Assembly: GCF_003057745.1 (NCBI RefSeq)
Contig: NZ_QBJD02000001.1
Coordinates: forward strand, 124,001-188,000
Reading direction: 5' to 3'
Length of the DNA stretch: 64,000 nucleotides
Origin: Enterobacter sp. RIT418
GTDB taxonomy: Bacteria > Pseudomonadota > Gammaproteobacteria > Enterobacterales > Enterobacteriaceae
The position numbers and the translations under genes are program-made. Shown here one piece after another: positions 54,073-64,000 of this stretch; position 1 is the first letter of the stretch, and each line of letters begins with the position of its first letter. Under the pieces are notes generated by a model. It had not been told where the DNA came from and ran no database searches. It saw only the letters and a list, made by a program, of their open reading frames with translations.

Positions 54073-55020
54073 ATGAAAACAGAGACTCCAGCCGTAAAAA
54101 TGGTTGCGATCGCGGATGACTACGCGGGGCAACGTATCGATAACTTTTTGCGCACCCAGCTTAAAGGCGTGCCAAAAAGTATGATCTATCGCATCCTGCG
54201 CAAGGGCGAGGTGCGGGTGAATAAAAAGCGCGTCAAGCCAGAGTATAAGCTTGAGGCGGGTGATGAAGTGCGTATTCCGCCGGTGCGCGTCGCCGAGCGA
54301 GAAGAAGAAGCGGTATCGCCTAAGCTGCAGAAGGTTGCGGCGCTGAGCGACGTTATCCTTTATGAAGACGACCACATCCTGGTGCTGAACAAACCGTCCG
54401 GCACGGCAGTGCACGGCGGCAGCGGGCTAAGCTTTGGCGTGATAGAAGGCCTGCGCGCGTTGCGCCCGGAAGCGCGCTTCCTGGAGCTTGTCCACCGTCT
54501 TGACCGCGACACCTCCGGCGTGCTGCTGGTGGCGAAAAAGCGTTCCGCGCTGCGCTCCCTTCATGAGCAGCTTCGCGAAAAGGGGATGCAGAAAGATTAT
54601 CTGGCGCTGGTTCGCGGCCAGTGGCAGTCCCACGTTAAAGTGGTGCAGGCTCCGCTGTTGAAAAATATTTTGCAGAGCGGCGAGCGCATCGTGCGGGTGA
54701 ATCAGGAAGGTAAACCGTCCGAGACGCGCTTTAAGGTTGAAGAACGGTACGAGTTTGCCACCCTTGTGCGCTGTAGCCCCGTTACGGGCAGAACCCACCA
54801 GATCCGCGTGCATACCCAGTTTGCCGGGCATCCGATTGCGTTTGACGACCGCTATGGCGATCGCGAGTTTGACAAGCAGCTGGCGGGGACGGGGCTTTCA
54901 CGACTGTTCCTGCATGCGGCCGCGCTGAAGTTTACCCATCCGAATACCGGAGAAATCATCCGTATCGAAGCGCCGCTGGATGAGCAGTTGAAACGCTGCC
55001 TGAAGGTTTTACGCGGCTAA
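54073..55020 (+). CDS. rluC: RluC, 23S rRNA pseudouridine synthase
   Basis: RluC makes pseudouridine at 23S rRNA positions 955, 2504 and 2580. The 315-residue protein has an N-terminal S4 domain (about 18-80, MIYRILRKGEVRVNKKRV), the catalytic Asp in HRLDRDTSGVLL near residue 143 and the RTHQIRVH motif near residue 240. It is divergent from rne as in E. coli and slightly shorter at the N-terminus. Confidence 0.96.
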   Translation: MKTETPAVKMVAIADDYAGQRIDNFLRTQLKGVPKSMIYRILRKGEVRVNKKRVKPEYKLEAGDEVRIPPVRVAEREEEAVSPKLQKVAALSDVILYEDDHILVLNKPSGTAVHGGSGLSFGVIEGLRALRPEARFLELVHRLDRDTSGVLLVAKKRSALRSLHEQLREKGMQKDYLALVRGQWQSHVKVVQAPLLKNILQSGERIVRVNQEGKPSETRFKVEERYEFATLVRCSPVTGRTHQIRVHTQFAGHPIAFDDRYGDREFDKQLAGTGLSRLFLHAAALKFTHPNTGEIIRIEAPLDEQLKRCLKVLRG

Positions 55021-55024
55021 ACGT

Positions 55025-55050
55025 GTGCCGGGTGGCGCTGCGCTTACCCG
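55025..55050. repeat. REP palindrome after rluC
   Basis: GCCGGGTGGCGCTGCGCTTACCCGGC is a typical enterobacterial REP unit with GCCGGGT/ACCCGGC arms, five bases past the rluC stop. Confidence 0.85.
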
Positions 55051-55103
55051 GCCTACATGTTTTCCTTTCTCTCTCTGTGGGTGAGGGCATCAGGCAGCAA
55101 CGG

Positions 55104-55688
55104 TCACACCGTCAGCGGATTATACTCTTCTCGTCGCAACATCTGGCACAGCGCGATCAACGGCAAGCCAACCAGCGTATTCGGATCGCGCCCGTCCAGC
55201 TTATCGAACAGCGCAATCCCCAATCCTTCACTTTTAAAACTTCCCGCGCAGTTCAGCGGCCGTTCCCTGCGCACGTAGTCTACAATCTCCTGCTCGCTGA
55301 GGTGGCGGAAGTGGACGTCAAAGGGCTCGCATTCGGTTTGCAAGTGCCCGACGGCGGAGTTATAGAGCGCAAGTCCGGTATAAAAGGTGACGATGCTGCC
55401 GCGGGCGCGCATAAGCTGCCTGCAGGCATTCTCTTCGGTATGCGGCTTGCCGGTGATTTCGCCGTCCAGCACACAGACCTGATCCGAGCCTATAATCAGA
55501 TGGGCGGGATAGCGTGCGGCCAGCGATTGTGCCTTTTCCTGCGCCAGGCGGGTCACCAGATGACGCGGTGATTCCCCTGGCTGCGGCGTTTCGTCAACCT
55601 CAGGCGCTGCGCATTCAAATGGAATGCCGAGCTTTTCCAGCAGCATTCTGCGGTAGGGTGACGTGGAGGCGAGAACGAGATTTGGCAT
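55104..55688 (-). CDS. yceF: YceF, Maf-type m7GTP pyrophosphatase
   Basis: YceF belongs to the Maf/Ham1-like nucleotide pyrophosphatases; the E. coli protein hydrolyses 7-methyl-GTP. The 194-residue product has the [16 protein letters not shown] signature at the N-terminus and the family [10 protein letters not shown] segment near residue 67. It is divergent from yceD and the lipid cluster, with 140 bp between that should hold both promoters. Confidence 0.95.
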   Translation of the reverse strand: MPNLVLASTSPYRRMLLEKLGIPFECAAPEVDETPQPGESPRHLVTRLAQEKAQSLAARYPAHLIIGSDQVCVLDGEITGKPHTEENACRQLMRARGSIVTFYTGLALYNSAVGHLQTECEPFDVHFRHLSEQEIVDYVRRERPLNCAGSFKSEGLGIALFDKLDGRDPNTLVGLPLIALCQMLRREEYNPLTV

Positions 55689-55816
55689 ATTTTTATCACC
55701 AGATATAGCGTATCGATGCCAGCCATTTTAAACTACAGGCCGCAATGTGTGCGAATAATTGGCAAAAGGCAGCTGTGGTTGCCTTTTTCTTTGACTCTAT
55801 GACGTTACAAAGTTAA

Positions 55817-56350
<534 letters not shown>

Positions 56351-56354
56351 TTGA

Positions 56355-56540
<186 letters not shown>

Positions 56541-56620
56541 TCACGCGCAAGCGTGATTAGGCTTAGTGAGGGTTTCCCCGTGAAAGCGGGGAACATACCG
56601 AACCAGGCTGCGACGATACC

Positions 56621-57655
56621 TTGACACGTCTAACCCTGGCGTTAGATGTCATGGGGGGAGATTTTGGTCCCTCCGTGACAGTGCCTGCAGCATTGCAGGC
56701 ACTGAATTCTAATTCGCAACTCACACTTCTTTTAGTCGGTAATCCCGACACAATCACGCCATTACTCGCAAAAGCTGACTTCGAACAACGTTCGCGTCTG
56801 CAGATTATCCCTGCGCAGTCAGTTATTGCCAGTGATGCAAGGCCATCGCAGGCTATACGCAATAGCCGCGGCAGCTCAATGCGAATGGCGCTTGAGCTGG
56901 TGAAAGAAGGGCGAGCGCAGGCTTGCGTCAGCGCGGGGAATACCGGCGCGCTGATGGGGCTGTCTAAATTACTGCTCAAGCCGATAGAGGGCATTGAGCG
57001 ACCCGCGCTGGTGACGGTGTTACCGCACCAGCAAAAGGGTAAAACGGTGGTGCTCGATCTGGGCGCTAACGTGGATTGTGATAGTACAATGCTGGCGCAG
57101 TTTGCCGTTATGGGCTCGGTGCTGGCGGAAGAAGTGGTCGGAATCACCGCGCCTCGCGTGGCGTTGCTAAACATTGGTGAAGAAGAGACGAAAGGCCTGG
57201 ACAGTATTCGCGATGCAGCGGAAATACTCAAGCAGGTGCCGTCCATCAACTATATTGGTTATCTCGAAGCCAATGAGTTGCTGACGGGCAAAACGGATGT
57301 ATTGGTCTGTGATGGCTTCACCGGGAACGTGACGTTGAAGACCATGGAAGGGGTCGTACGAATGTTTCTCTCTCTGCTTAAATCGCAGGGAGAAGGGAAA
57401 AAAAGGTCCTGGTGGCTGATTTTATTAAAGCGTTGGTTACAAAAAAGCCTGACGCGGCGATTCAGTCACCTCAACCCCGACCAGTATAATGGCGCCTGTC
57501 TGTTAGGATTGCGCGGTATCGTGATTAAGAGTCATGGTGCGGCCAATCAGCGAGCTTTTACCGTCGCAATTGAACAGGCAGTGCAGGCGGTGCAGCGACA
57601 AGTCCCACAGCGGATTGCCGCTCGCCTGGAATCTGTATTAGCTAAAAGTGACTGA
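56621..57655 (+). CDS. plsX: PlsX, phosphate acyltransferase
   Basis: PlsX makes acyl-phosphate from acyl-ACP for phospholipid synthesis. The 344-residue protein starts with TTG ([17 protein letters not shown]), as I recall for E. coli. It has the family segments [11 protein letters not shown] and [15 protein letters not shown]. The C-terminus ends LESVLAKSD; the E. coli protein continues for about 12 more residues, so the tail has diverged. It begins the plsX-fabHDG run and ends 6 bp before fabH. Confidence 0.95.
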   Translation: MTRLTLALDVMGGDFGPSVTVPAALQALNSNSQLTLLLVGNPDTITPLLAKADFEQRSRLQIIPAQSVIASDARPSQAIRNSRGSSMRMALELVKEGRAQACVSAGNTGALMGLSKLLLKPIEGIERPALVTVLPHQQKGKTVVLDLGANVDCDSTMLAQFAVMGSVLAEEVVGITAPRVALLNIGEEETKGLDSIRDAAEILKQVPSINYIGYLEANELLTGKTDVLVCDGFTGNVTLKTMEGVVRMFLSLLKSQGEGKKRSWWLILLKRWLQKSLTRRFSHLNPDQYNGACLLGLRGIVIKSHGAANQRAFTVAIEQAVQAVQRQVPQRIAARLESVLAKSD

Positions 57656-57661
57656 GCGTAC

Positions 57662-58615
57662 ATGTATACGAAGATTTTAGGTACCGGCAGCTACCTGCCA
57701 AAACAAGTGCGTACCAACGCCGATCTGGAAAAAATGGTAGATACGTCTGACGAGTGGATTGTCACGCGCACAGGTATCCGTGAACGTCGTATTGCCGCGC
57801 CAGACGAAACCGTGTCGACCATGGGTTACGAAGCCGCACAGCGCGCTATCGAGATGGCCGGCATAGATAAAGAACACATCGGCCTGATCGTCGTTGCGAC
57901 GACTTCTGCCACACACGCGTTCCCGAGCGCAGCCTGCCAGGTACAAAACATGCTGGGCATTAAAGGCTGCCCGGCGTTTGACGTTGCCGCGGCGTGTGCC
58001 GGTTTCACCTATGCGCTGAGCATTGCTGATCAGTACGTTAAGTCCGGCTCGGTAAAATACGCGCTGGTGATCGGTGCCGACGTGCTGGCGCGCACCTGCG
58101 ATCCTACCGATCGCGGAACGATCATTATTTTCGGTGATGGTGCAGGCGCAGTGCTGCTGGGGCAGTCTGATGAGCCGGGTATCATCTCCACGCATCTGCA
58201 TGCCGATGGCCGCTATGGTGATTTACTGACGCTGCCTAACGCCGATCGCGTTAACCCGGATAACTCCATTTACCTGACAATGGCAGGTAATGAAGTGTTC
58301 AAGGTAGCAGTAACCGAGCTTGCGCACATCGTTGAAGAGACGCTGGAAGCGAACAATCTTGAGCGCTCCGCGCTTGACTGGCTGGTGCCGCACCAGGCTA
58401 ACCTGCGTATTATCAGTGCGACCGCCAAAAAACTGGGCATGTCGATGGATAACGTTGTGGTGACGCTGGATCGTCACGGCAACACCTCTGCGGCGTCGGT
58501 ACCGTGCGCGTTTGATGAAGCGGTACGCGATGGACGAATTAAACGAGGCCAGCTGGTCTTGCTTGAAGCCTTCGGTGGTGGTTTCACCTGGGGCTCCGCA
58601 CTGGTTCGTTTCTAG
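57662..58615 (+). CDS. fabH: FabH, 3-oxoacyl-ACP synthase III
   Basis: FabH joins acetyl-CoA and malonyl-ACP to start fatty acid synthesis. The 317-residue protein has the nucleophile Cys112 in [11 protein letters not shown], the catalytic His in VPHQANLRI (about 244) and Asn in [11 protein letters not shown] (about 274). Length equals that of E. coli. Its gene follows plsX by 6 bp and precedes fabD by 15 bp. Confidence 0.97.
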   Translation: MYTKILGTGSYLPKQVRTNADLEKMVDTSDEWIVTRTGIRERRIAAPDETVSTMGYEAAQRAIEMAGIDKEHIGLIVVATTSATHAFPSAACQVQNMLGIKGCPAFDVAAACAGFTYALSIADQYVKSGSVKYALVIGADVLARTCDPTDRGTIIIFGDGAGAVLLGQSDEPGIISTHLHADGRYGDLLTLPNADRVNPDNSIYLTMAGNEVFKVAVTELAHIVEETLEANNLERSALDWLVPHQANLRIISATAKKLGMSMDNVVVTLDRHGNTSAASVPCAFDEAVRDGRIKRGQLVLLEAFGGGFTWGSALVRF

Positions 58616-58630
58616 AATAAGGATAAAAAG

Positions 58631-59560
58631 ATGACGCAATTTGCTTTTGTCTTCCCGGGCCAAGGTTCTCAAACCGTTGGGATGTTGTCTGAAATGGCAG
58701 CAAACTATCCGGTCATTGAAGAGACATTCCGTGAAGCTTCCGATGCGCTGGGCTATGATCTGTGGGCATTGACCCAGCAGGGGCCGGCTGAAGAGCTGAA
58801 TAAAACCTGGCAGACCCAGCCAGCGCTGCTGACCGCATCCGTTGCGCTGTGGCGCGTTTGGCAGCAGCAGGGCGGCAAAGCACCAGCGCTGCTTGCCGGT
58901 CACAGCCTGGGTGAATACTCTGCGCTGGTGTGTGCTGGCGTAATCGCGTTTGCCGACGCGGTGCGTCTGGTTGAAATGCGCGGTAAGTTCATGCAGGAAG
59001 CGGTACCAGAAGGAACGGGCGGCATGTCTGCCATCATCGGTCTGGACGATGCGGCGATTGCGAAAGCCTGTGAAGAATCTGCCGAAGGGCAGGTGGTTTC
59101 TCCGGTCAACTTTAACTCGCCGGGCCAGGTGGTGATCGCCGGTCATAAAGAAGCGGTTGAACGTGCGGGCGCGGCCTGTAAAGCAGCAGGCGCGAAGCGT
59201 GCGCTGCCCCTGCCTGTGAGCGTGCCGTCTCACTGTGCGCTGATGAAGCCAGCGGCCGATAAGCTGGCGATCGAGCTGGAAAAAATCACCTTCAACGCAC
59301 CGACGATTTCGGTCGTGAATAACGTCGATGTGAAATGCGAAACCACCCCGGAAGCCATCCGTGATGCGCTGGTTCGCCAGCTCTACAGCCCGGTACAGTG
59401 GACCAAAACCGTTGAGTTTATGGCTTCTCAGGGCGTTGAGCATCTGTATGAAGTTGGCCCTGGTAAGGTCCTCACCGGTCTGACTAAACGTATTGTTGAC
59501 ACCCTGACTGCCTCGGCGATTAACGAGCCGGAAGCGATGTCAGCGGCACTCTCGCAATAA
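58631..59560 (+). CDS. fabD: FabD, malonyl-CoA:ACP transacylase
   Basis: FabD moves malonyl from CoA to ACP. The 309-residue protein opens with FPGQGSQTVGML and has the active Ser92 in GHSLGEYSALV, the Arg-containing VRLVEMRGKFMQ segment and His201 in VPSHCALM. Length equals that of E. coli. It is 12 bp upstream of fabG. Confidence 0.97.
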   Translation: MTQFAFVFPGQGSQTVGMLSEMAANYPVIEETFREASDALGYDLWALTQQGPAEELNKTWQTQPALLTASVALWRVWQQQGGKAPALLAGHSLGEYSALVCAGVIAFADAVRLVEMRGKFMQEAVPEGTGGMSAIIGLDDAAIAKACEESAEGQVVSPVNFNSPGQVVIAGHKEAVERAGAACKAAGAKRALPLPVSVPSHCALMKPAADKLAIELEKITFNAPTISVVNNVDVKCETTPEAIRDALVRQLYSPVQWTKTVEFMASQGVEHLYEVGPGKVLTGLTKRIVDTLTASAINEPEAMSAALSQ

Positions 59561-59572
59561 AAGAGGAATACC

Positions 59573-60307
59573 ATGAGTTTTGAAGGAAAAATCGCGCTGG
59601 TAACCGGCGCAAGCCGCGGTATCGGGCGTGCAATTGCTGAAACACTGGTTGCGCGCGGCGCGACAGTGATTGGTACAGCAACCAGCGAGAATGGCGCTAA
59701 GGCCATCAGCGACTATTTGGGTGCGAACGGTAAAGGTCTGGTCCTGAATGTGACCGAGCCTGCATCCATCGAATCTGTACTGGAAAATATTCGCGCAGAG
59801 TTTGGTGAAGTGGATATTCTGGTTAATAATGCCGGGATCACTCGCGACAACCTGCTGATGCGAATGAAAGATGATGAGTGGAACGATATTATCGAAACCA
59901 ATCTTTCATCTGTATTCCGCCTGTCAAAAGCGGTAATGCGCGCTATGATGAAAAAGCGTCATGGTCGCATTATCACTGTTGGTTCTGTGGTTGGTACCAT
60001 GGGAAATGCTGGTCAGGCTAACTACGCTGCGGCGAAAGCGGGTCTGATCGGTTTCAGTAAGTCGCTGGCGCGTGAAGTTGCGTCCCGCGGTATTACTGTA
60101 AACGTTGTTGCTCCGGGCTTTATTGAAACGGACATGACGCGTGCGCTGACTGATGATCAGCGTGCGGGTACGCTGGCGGCAGTTCCGGCGGGTCGTCTTG
60201 GCGACCCTAAAGAAATCGCCAGCGCGGTTGCATTTTTAGCCTCTGACGAAGCGGGTTACATCACTGGTGAAACCCTCCACGTCAACGGCGGGATGTACAT
60301 GGTTTAA
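59573..60307 (+). CDS. fabG: FabG, 3-oxoacyl-ACP reductase
   Basis: FabG reduces 3-oxoacyl-ACP with NADPH in each elongation cycle. The 244-residue short-chain dehydrogenase has the cofactor loop TGASRGIG, the NNAG motif, and the catalytic Ser138, Tyr151 and Lys155 (in NYAAAKAGLIGFSKS). Length equals that of E. coli. A 154-bp gap with possible internal promoter precedes acpP. Confidence 0.97.
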   Translation: MSFEGKIALVTGASRGIGRAIAETLVARGATVIGTATSENGAKAISDYLGANGKGLVLNVTEPASIESVLENIRAEFGEVDILVNNAGITRDNLLMRMKDDEWNDIIETNLSSVFRLSKAVMRAMMKKRHGRIITVGSVVGTMGNAGQANYAAAKAGLIGFSKSLAREVASRGITVNVVAPGFIETDMTRALTDDQRAGTLAAVPAGRLGDPKEIASAVAFLASDEAGYITGETLHVNGGMYMV

Positions 60308-60461
60308 TCACGATCGAAAATATTTGCGTTATGAGGGCGAATGGCCTCAAAATAACGTAAAATCGTGGTAAGAACTGCCGGGATTTAGTTGCAAATTTTT
60401 CAACATTTTATACACTACGAAAACCATCGCGAAAGCGAGTTTTGATAGGAAATTTAAGAGT

Positions 60462-60698
60462 ATGAGCACTATCGAAGAACGCGTTAAGAAAATTATCGGC
60501 GAGCAGCTGGGCGTTAAGCAGGAAGAAGTTGTGAACTCCGCTTCCTTCGTTGAAGACCTGGGCGCAGATTCTCTTGACACCGTTGAGCTGGTAATGGCTC
60601 TGGAAGAAGAGTTTGATACTGAGATTCCGGACGAAGAAGCTGAGAAAATCACCACCGTTCAGGCTGCCATTGATTACATCAACGGTCACCAGGCGTAA
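60462..60698 (+). CDS. acpP: Acyl carrier protein
   Basis: The 78-residue acidic protein carries growing acyl chains on a phosphopantetheine attached to the Ser in [12 protein letters not shown] (Ser37 with Met counted). It is essentially the E. coli sequence. Its own promoter probably lies in the 154-bp gap, consistent with its very high expression. A terminator-like hairpin follows. Confidence 0.98.
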   Translation: MSTIEERVKKIIGEQLGVKQEEVVNSASFVEDLGADSLDTVELVMALEEEFDTEIPDEEAEKITTVQAAIDYINGHQA

Positions 60699-60709
60699 GT
60701 GAACATCTC

Positions 60710-60737
60710 CAGGCGGTCATTCGACCGCCTGAGTTTT
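60710..60737 (+). terminator. Hairpin after acpP
   Basis: CAGGCGGTC, loop ATTC, GACCGCCTG, then AGTTTTAT, 11 bp after acpP. It probably reduces read-through into fabF. Confidence 0.75.
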
Positions 60738-60748
60738 ATCTTTTTTAG

Positions 60749-62032
<1,284 letters not shown>

Positions 62033-62054
62033 GCCTGACTGCCCGATGGCTATT

Positions 62055-62084
62055 AAAAAGGTCCGCTTGTCGGGCCTTTTTTAT
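62055..62084 (+). terminator. Terminator of fabF
   Basis: AAAAAGGTCCG, loop CTTGT, CGGGCCTTTTTT with one wobble pair, 22 bp past the fabF stop. Confidence 0.85.
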
Positions 62085-62152
62085 TAAGCCCTGTCTTCTT
62101 GTCCGGTGCGTAATATCCTGCCAGACTGATCCTCCACGCATAAGGAGCCACC

Positions 62153-62962
62153 ATGTTTTTAATCAATGGCCTCGAGCAAGATTCGCTGCCTGCGGGCGAC
62201 AGGGCGACTCAGTTTGGTGATGGCTGCTTTACCACGGCGCGCATTCTGGACGGCCGCGTATGCCTGCTCGACGCTCATATACGTCGCCTGCAGCTTGCCT
62301 GTGAAACCCTGCTGATCCCCTTTACGCATTGGGACACGCTGCGGCGTGAAATGCGCCAGCTTGCGTCCGGGAACCGCCGCGGCGTGCTCAAAACGATCGT
62401 CAGCCGCGGCAGCGGTGGTCGCGGCTACAGCGGCGCCAGCTGCGAACACCCTACGCGAATACTGACGGTATCCGCGTATCCAGACCACTACGCGCGCTGG
62501 CGCGAAGAGGGCGTAACGCTGACGCTCAGCCCGGTGCGGCTGGGGCGCAATCCGATGCTTGCCGGAATTAAACATCTTAACCGGCTCGAACAGGTGCTAA
62601 TTCGTACTCATCTTGAACGGACGGACGCCGATGAGGCGCTGGTTCTTGACAGCGAAGGGTTCATTACGGAATGCTGTGCGGCTAATTTACTCTGGCGGAA
62701 GGGGCGTGATGTGTTCACGCCTTCGCTGAAACAGGCCGGGGTGAACGGCATTATGCGCCAGTTTTGTTTGCAGCAGCTGGCACGCTCAGACTTTCGCGTT
62801 GTCGAAGTTAGCGCAGGGGAAGAGGCGTTGCGGACGGCCGATGAGGTTGTGGTATGTAACGCGCTGATGCCCGTTGTTCCCGTTCGCGCATACGGCCAGC
62901 AGCGCTGGTCCTCGCGCGAGCTGTTTCAGTTTTTAGCCCCGATATGTGAGCAAATCCGATAG
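62153..62962 (+). CDS. pabC: PabC, 4-amino-4-deoxychorismate lyase
   Basis: PabC splits 4-amino-4-deoxychorismate to p-aminobenzoate and pyruvate for folate. The 269-residue fold-type IV PLP enzyme has the cofactor lysine in [12 protein letters not shown] near residue 140 and GDGCFTT near the start. AAGGAGCC precedes the ATG. It is followed by mltG with a 2-bp gap, and mltG overlaps tmk, so the three form an operon. Confidence 0.95.
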   Translation: MFLINGLEQDSLPAGDRATQFGDGCFTTARILDGRVCLLDAHIRRLQLACETLLIPFTHWDTLRREMRQLASGNRRGVLKTIVSRGSGGRGYSGASCEHPTRILTVSAYPDHYARWREEGVTLTLSPVRLGRNPMLAGIKHLNRLEQVLIRTHLERTDADEALVLDSEGFITECCAANLLWRKGRDVFTPSLKQAGVNGIMRQFCLQQLARSDFRVVEVSAGEEALRTADEVVVCNALMPVVPVRAYGQQRWSSRELFQFLAPICEQIR

Positions 62963-62964
62963 TC

Positions 62965-63987
62965 ATGAAGAAAATGTTGCGCTTTGTCCTCCTCCTTATT
63001 GTCGCGCTGGGTATTGCTGGCGGAGCGGGAGTCTGGAAGGTTCGTCAGATGGCGAACAGTAAGATCCTGATCAAAGAAGAGACCCTGTTTACGCTGAAAG
63101 CAGGCACCGGGCGCATGGCGCTGGGCGAGCAACTGTATCGCGACAAAATTATTAACCGCCCGCGCGTCCTCCAGTGGCTGCTGCGCGTTGAGCCCGAGCT
63201 GTCCCACTTTAAGGCGGGCACCTATCGTTTTACGCCGGGCATGACCGTCAGAGAGATGCTGCAGCTGCTGGAGAGCGGTAAAGAGGCGCAGTTCCCGCTG
63301 CGCTTTGTGGAAGGCATGCGCTTAAGCGACTACCTGAAACAGCTGCGCGAGGCGCCTTACATCAAACATACCCTGAAGGATGACAGCTATCGGACGGTGG
63401 CTGAGGTGCTGAAATTTGAACATCCTGAGTGGGTGGAAGGCTGGTTCTGGCCGGATACCTGGATGTATACCGCGGGTACGACCGACGCGGCAATTCTGAA
63501 GCGCGCGCACAACAAGATGGTGGCGGCAATCACCTCTGCGTGGGAAGGGCGTGCCGAGGGGCTGCCGTATAAAGATCAAAACCAGTTCGTCACGATGGCA
63601 TCGATAATTGAAAAAGAGACCGCCGTCGCGTCGGAGCGGGACCAGGTCGCCTCGGTGTTTATCAACCGGCTACGCATTGGTATGCGGCTGCAAACCGACC
63701 CAACCGTAATTTACGGAATGGGGGATCGCTATACCGGAAAAATATCCAGAAAAGATCTGGAGACGCCAACCGCATATAATACCTACGTCATCGCTGGCTT
63801 ACCGCCAGGCCCGATTGCGACGCCGAGCGAAGCGTCACTGCGCGCCGCCGCGCATCCGGCCAAAACGCCGTATCTCTATTTTGTCGCCGACGGCAAGGGT
63901 GGGCACACGTTTAATACCAATCTTGCGGGCCACAATCGCTCTGTTCAGGACTATCTGAAGGCACTTAAGGAAAAAAATGCGCAGTAA
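62965..63987 (+). CDS. mltG: MltG, endolytic murein transglycosylase
   Basis: MltG cuts nascent glycan strands and probably ends chain elongation at the inner membrane. The 340-residue protein has one N-terminal membrane helix (about residues 5-24), a LysM-like domain (to about 110) and the YceG catalytic domain with Glu218 in [13 protein letters not shown]. Length equals that of E. coli. It overlaps tmk by 11 bp. Confidence 0.96.
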   Translation: MKKMLRFVLLLIVALGIAGGAGVWKVRQMANSKILIKEETLFTLKAGTGRMALGEQLYRDKIINRPRVLQWLLRVEPELSHFKAGTYRFTPGMTVREMLQLLESGKEAQFPLRFVEGMRLSDYLKQLREAPYIKHTLKDDSYRTVAEVLKFEHPEWVEGWFWPDTWMYTAGTTDAAILKRAHNKMVAAITSAWEGRAEGLPYKDQNQFVTMASIIEKETAVASERDQVASVFINRLRIGMRLQTDPTVIYGMGDRYTGKISRKDLETPTAYNTYVIAGLPPGPIATPSEASLRAAAHPAKTPYLYFVADGKGGHTFNTNLAGHNRSVQDYLKALKEKNAQ

Positions 63988-64000
63988 ATACATTGTCATT
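63977..64000 (+). CDS. tmk: Tmk, thymidylate kinase (cut by window end)
   Basis: Only the first eight codons are present, reading MRSKYIVI, the start of enteric thymidylate kinase. The ATG lies inside the last codons of mltG in another frame, the same overlap as in E. coli. The call rests on these residues and on position. Confidence 0.85.

Noticed and set aside
58223-59443. 406-codon minus-strand frame over fabH and fabD
   Set aside because: It is a shadow of the fatty acid genes, rich in Arg, His and Gln as expected from the reverse reading.

Overview
The window is a chromosomal segment of a motile, curli-forming member of the Enterobacteriaceae, most like Enterobacter, Lelliottia or Leclercia. 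Nearly every gene is a close relative of the Escherichia coli phoH - tmk region and lies in the same order. Names are assigned from remembered family sequences; no database search was run, so the genus is an inference.

Layout. 1-1905: end of the acid-induced ferrous iron uptake operon (efeO, efeB). 2129-3192: phoH behind a candidate Pho box, with an overlapping leader ORF. 3439-7036: a variable stretch bounded by two complete tRNA-Ser(GGA) genes. It carries a YcaC-like hydrolase, a pirin, a divergent LysR regulator, a small His-tailed exported protein and a 3' tRNA fragment; E. coli K-12 has pgaABCD and other genes here. 7268-10182: ghrA, ycdX, ycdY, ycdZ. 10226-14652: curli biogenesis, divergent csgDEFG and csgBAC. 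14826-15788: ymdA, ymdB. 15820-21289: osmoregulated periplasmic glucan genes opgC and opgGH. 21374-36409: mostly single housekeeping genes: yceK, msyB, mdtG, lpxL, trhO, yceI, yceJ, yceO, solA, bssS, dinI (LexA box), pyrC (PurR box), yceB, mdtH, rimJ, yceH, mviM, murJ. 36467-47997: the flagellar flg locus, flgN-flgM-flgA leftward and flgBCDEFGHIJ plus flgKL rightward, with two sigma-28 promoters. 48076-50338: an extra MFS exporter and divergent LysR regulator between flgL and rne. 50379-55020: rne and rluC, divergent, with a long rne leader. 55104-64000: yceF, then the lipid cluster yceD-rpmF-plsX-fabH-fabD-fabG-acpP-fabF-pabC-mltG-tmk, with tmk cut by the window end.

Surface biology dominates: curli fibres, periplasmic glucans, flagella, lipid A acylation and lipid II flipping. 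The lipid cluster links a ribosomal protein gene, phospholipid and fatty acid initiation, folate and peptidoglycan processing. The accessory content sits in two places, the tRNA-Ser interval and the flgL-rne gap. Two genes that E. coli carries in this block, clsC and grxB, are missing from their usual places. I found no CRISPR array, prophage, insertion sequence or clearly new multi-gene system. The most unusual structure is the duplicated tRNA-Ser with its 3' fragment.
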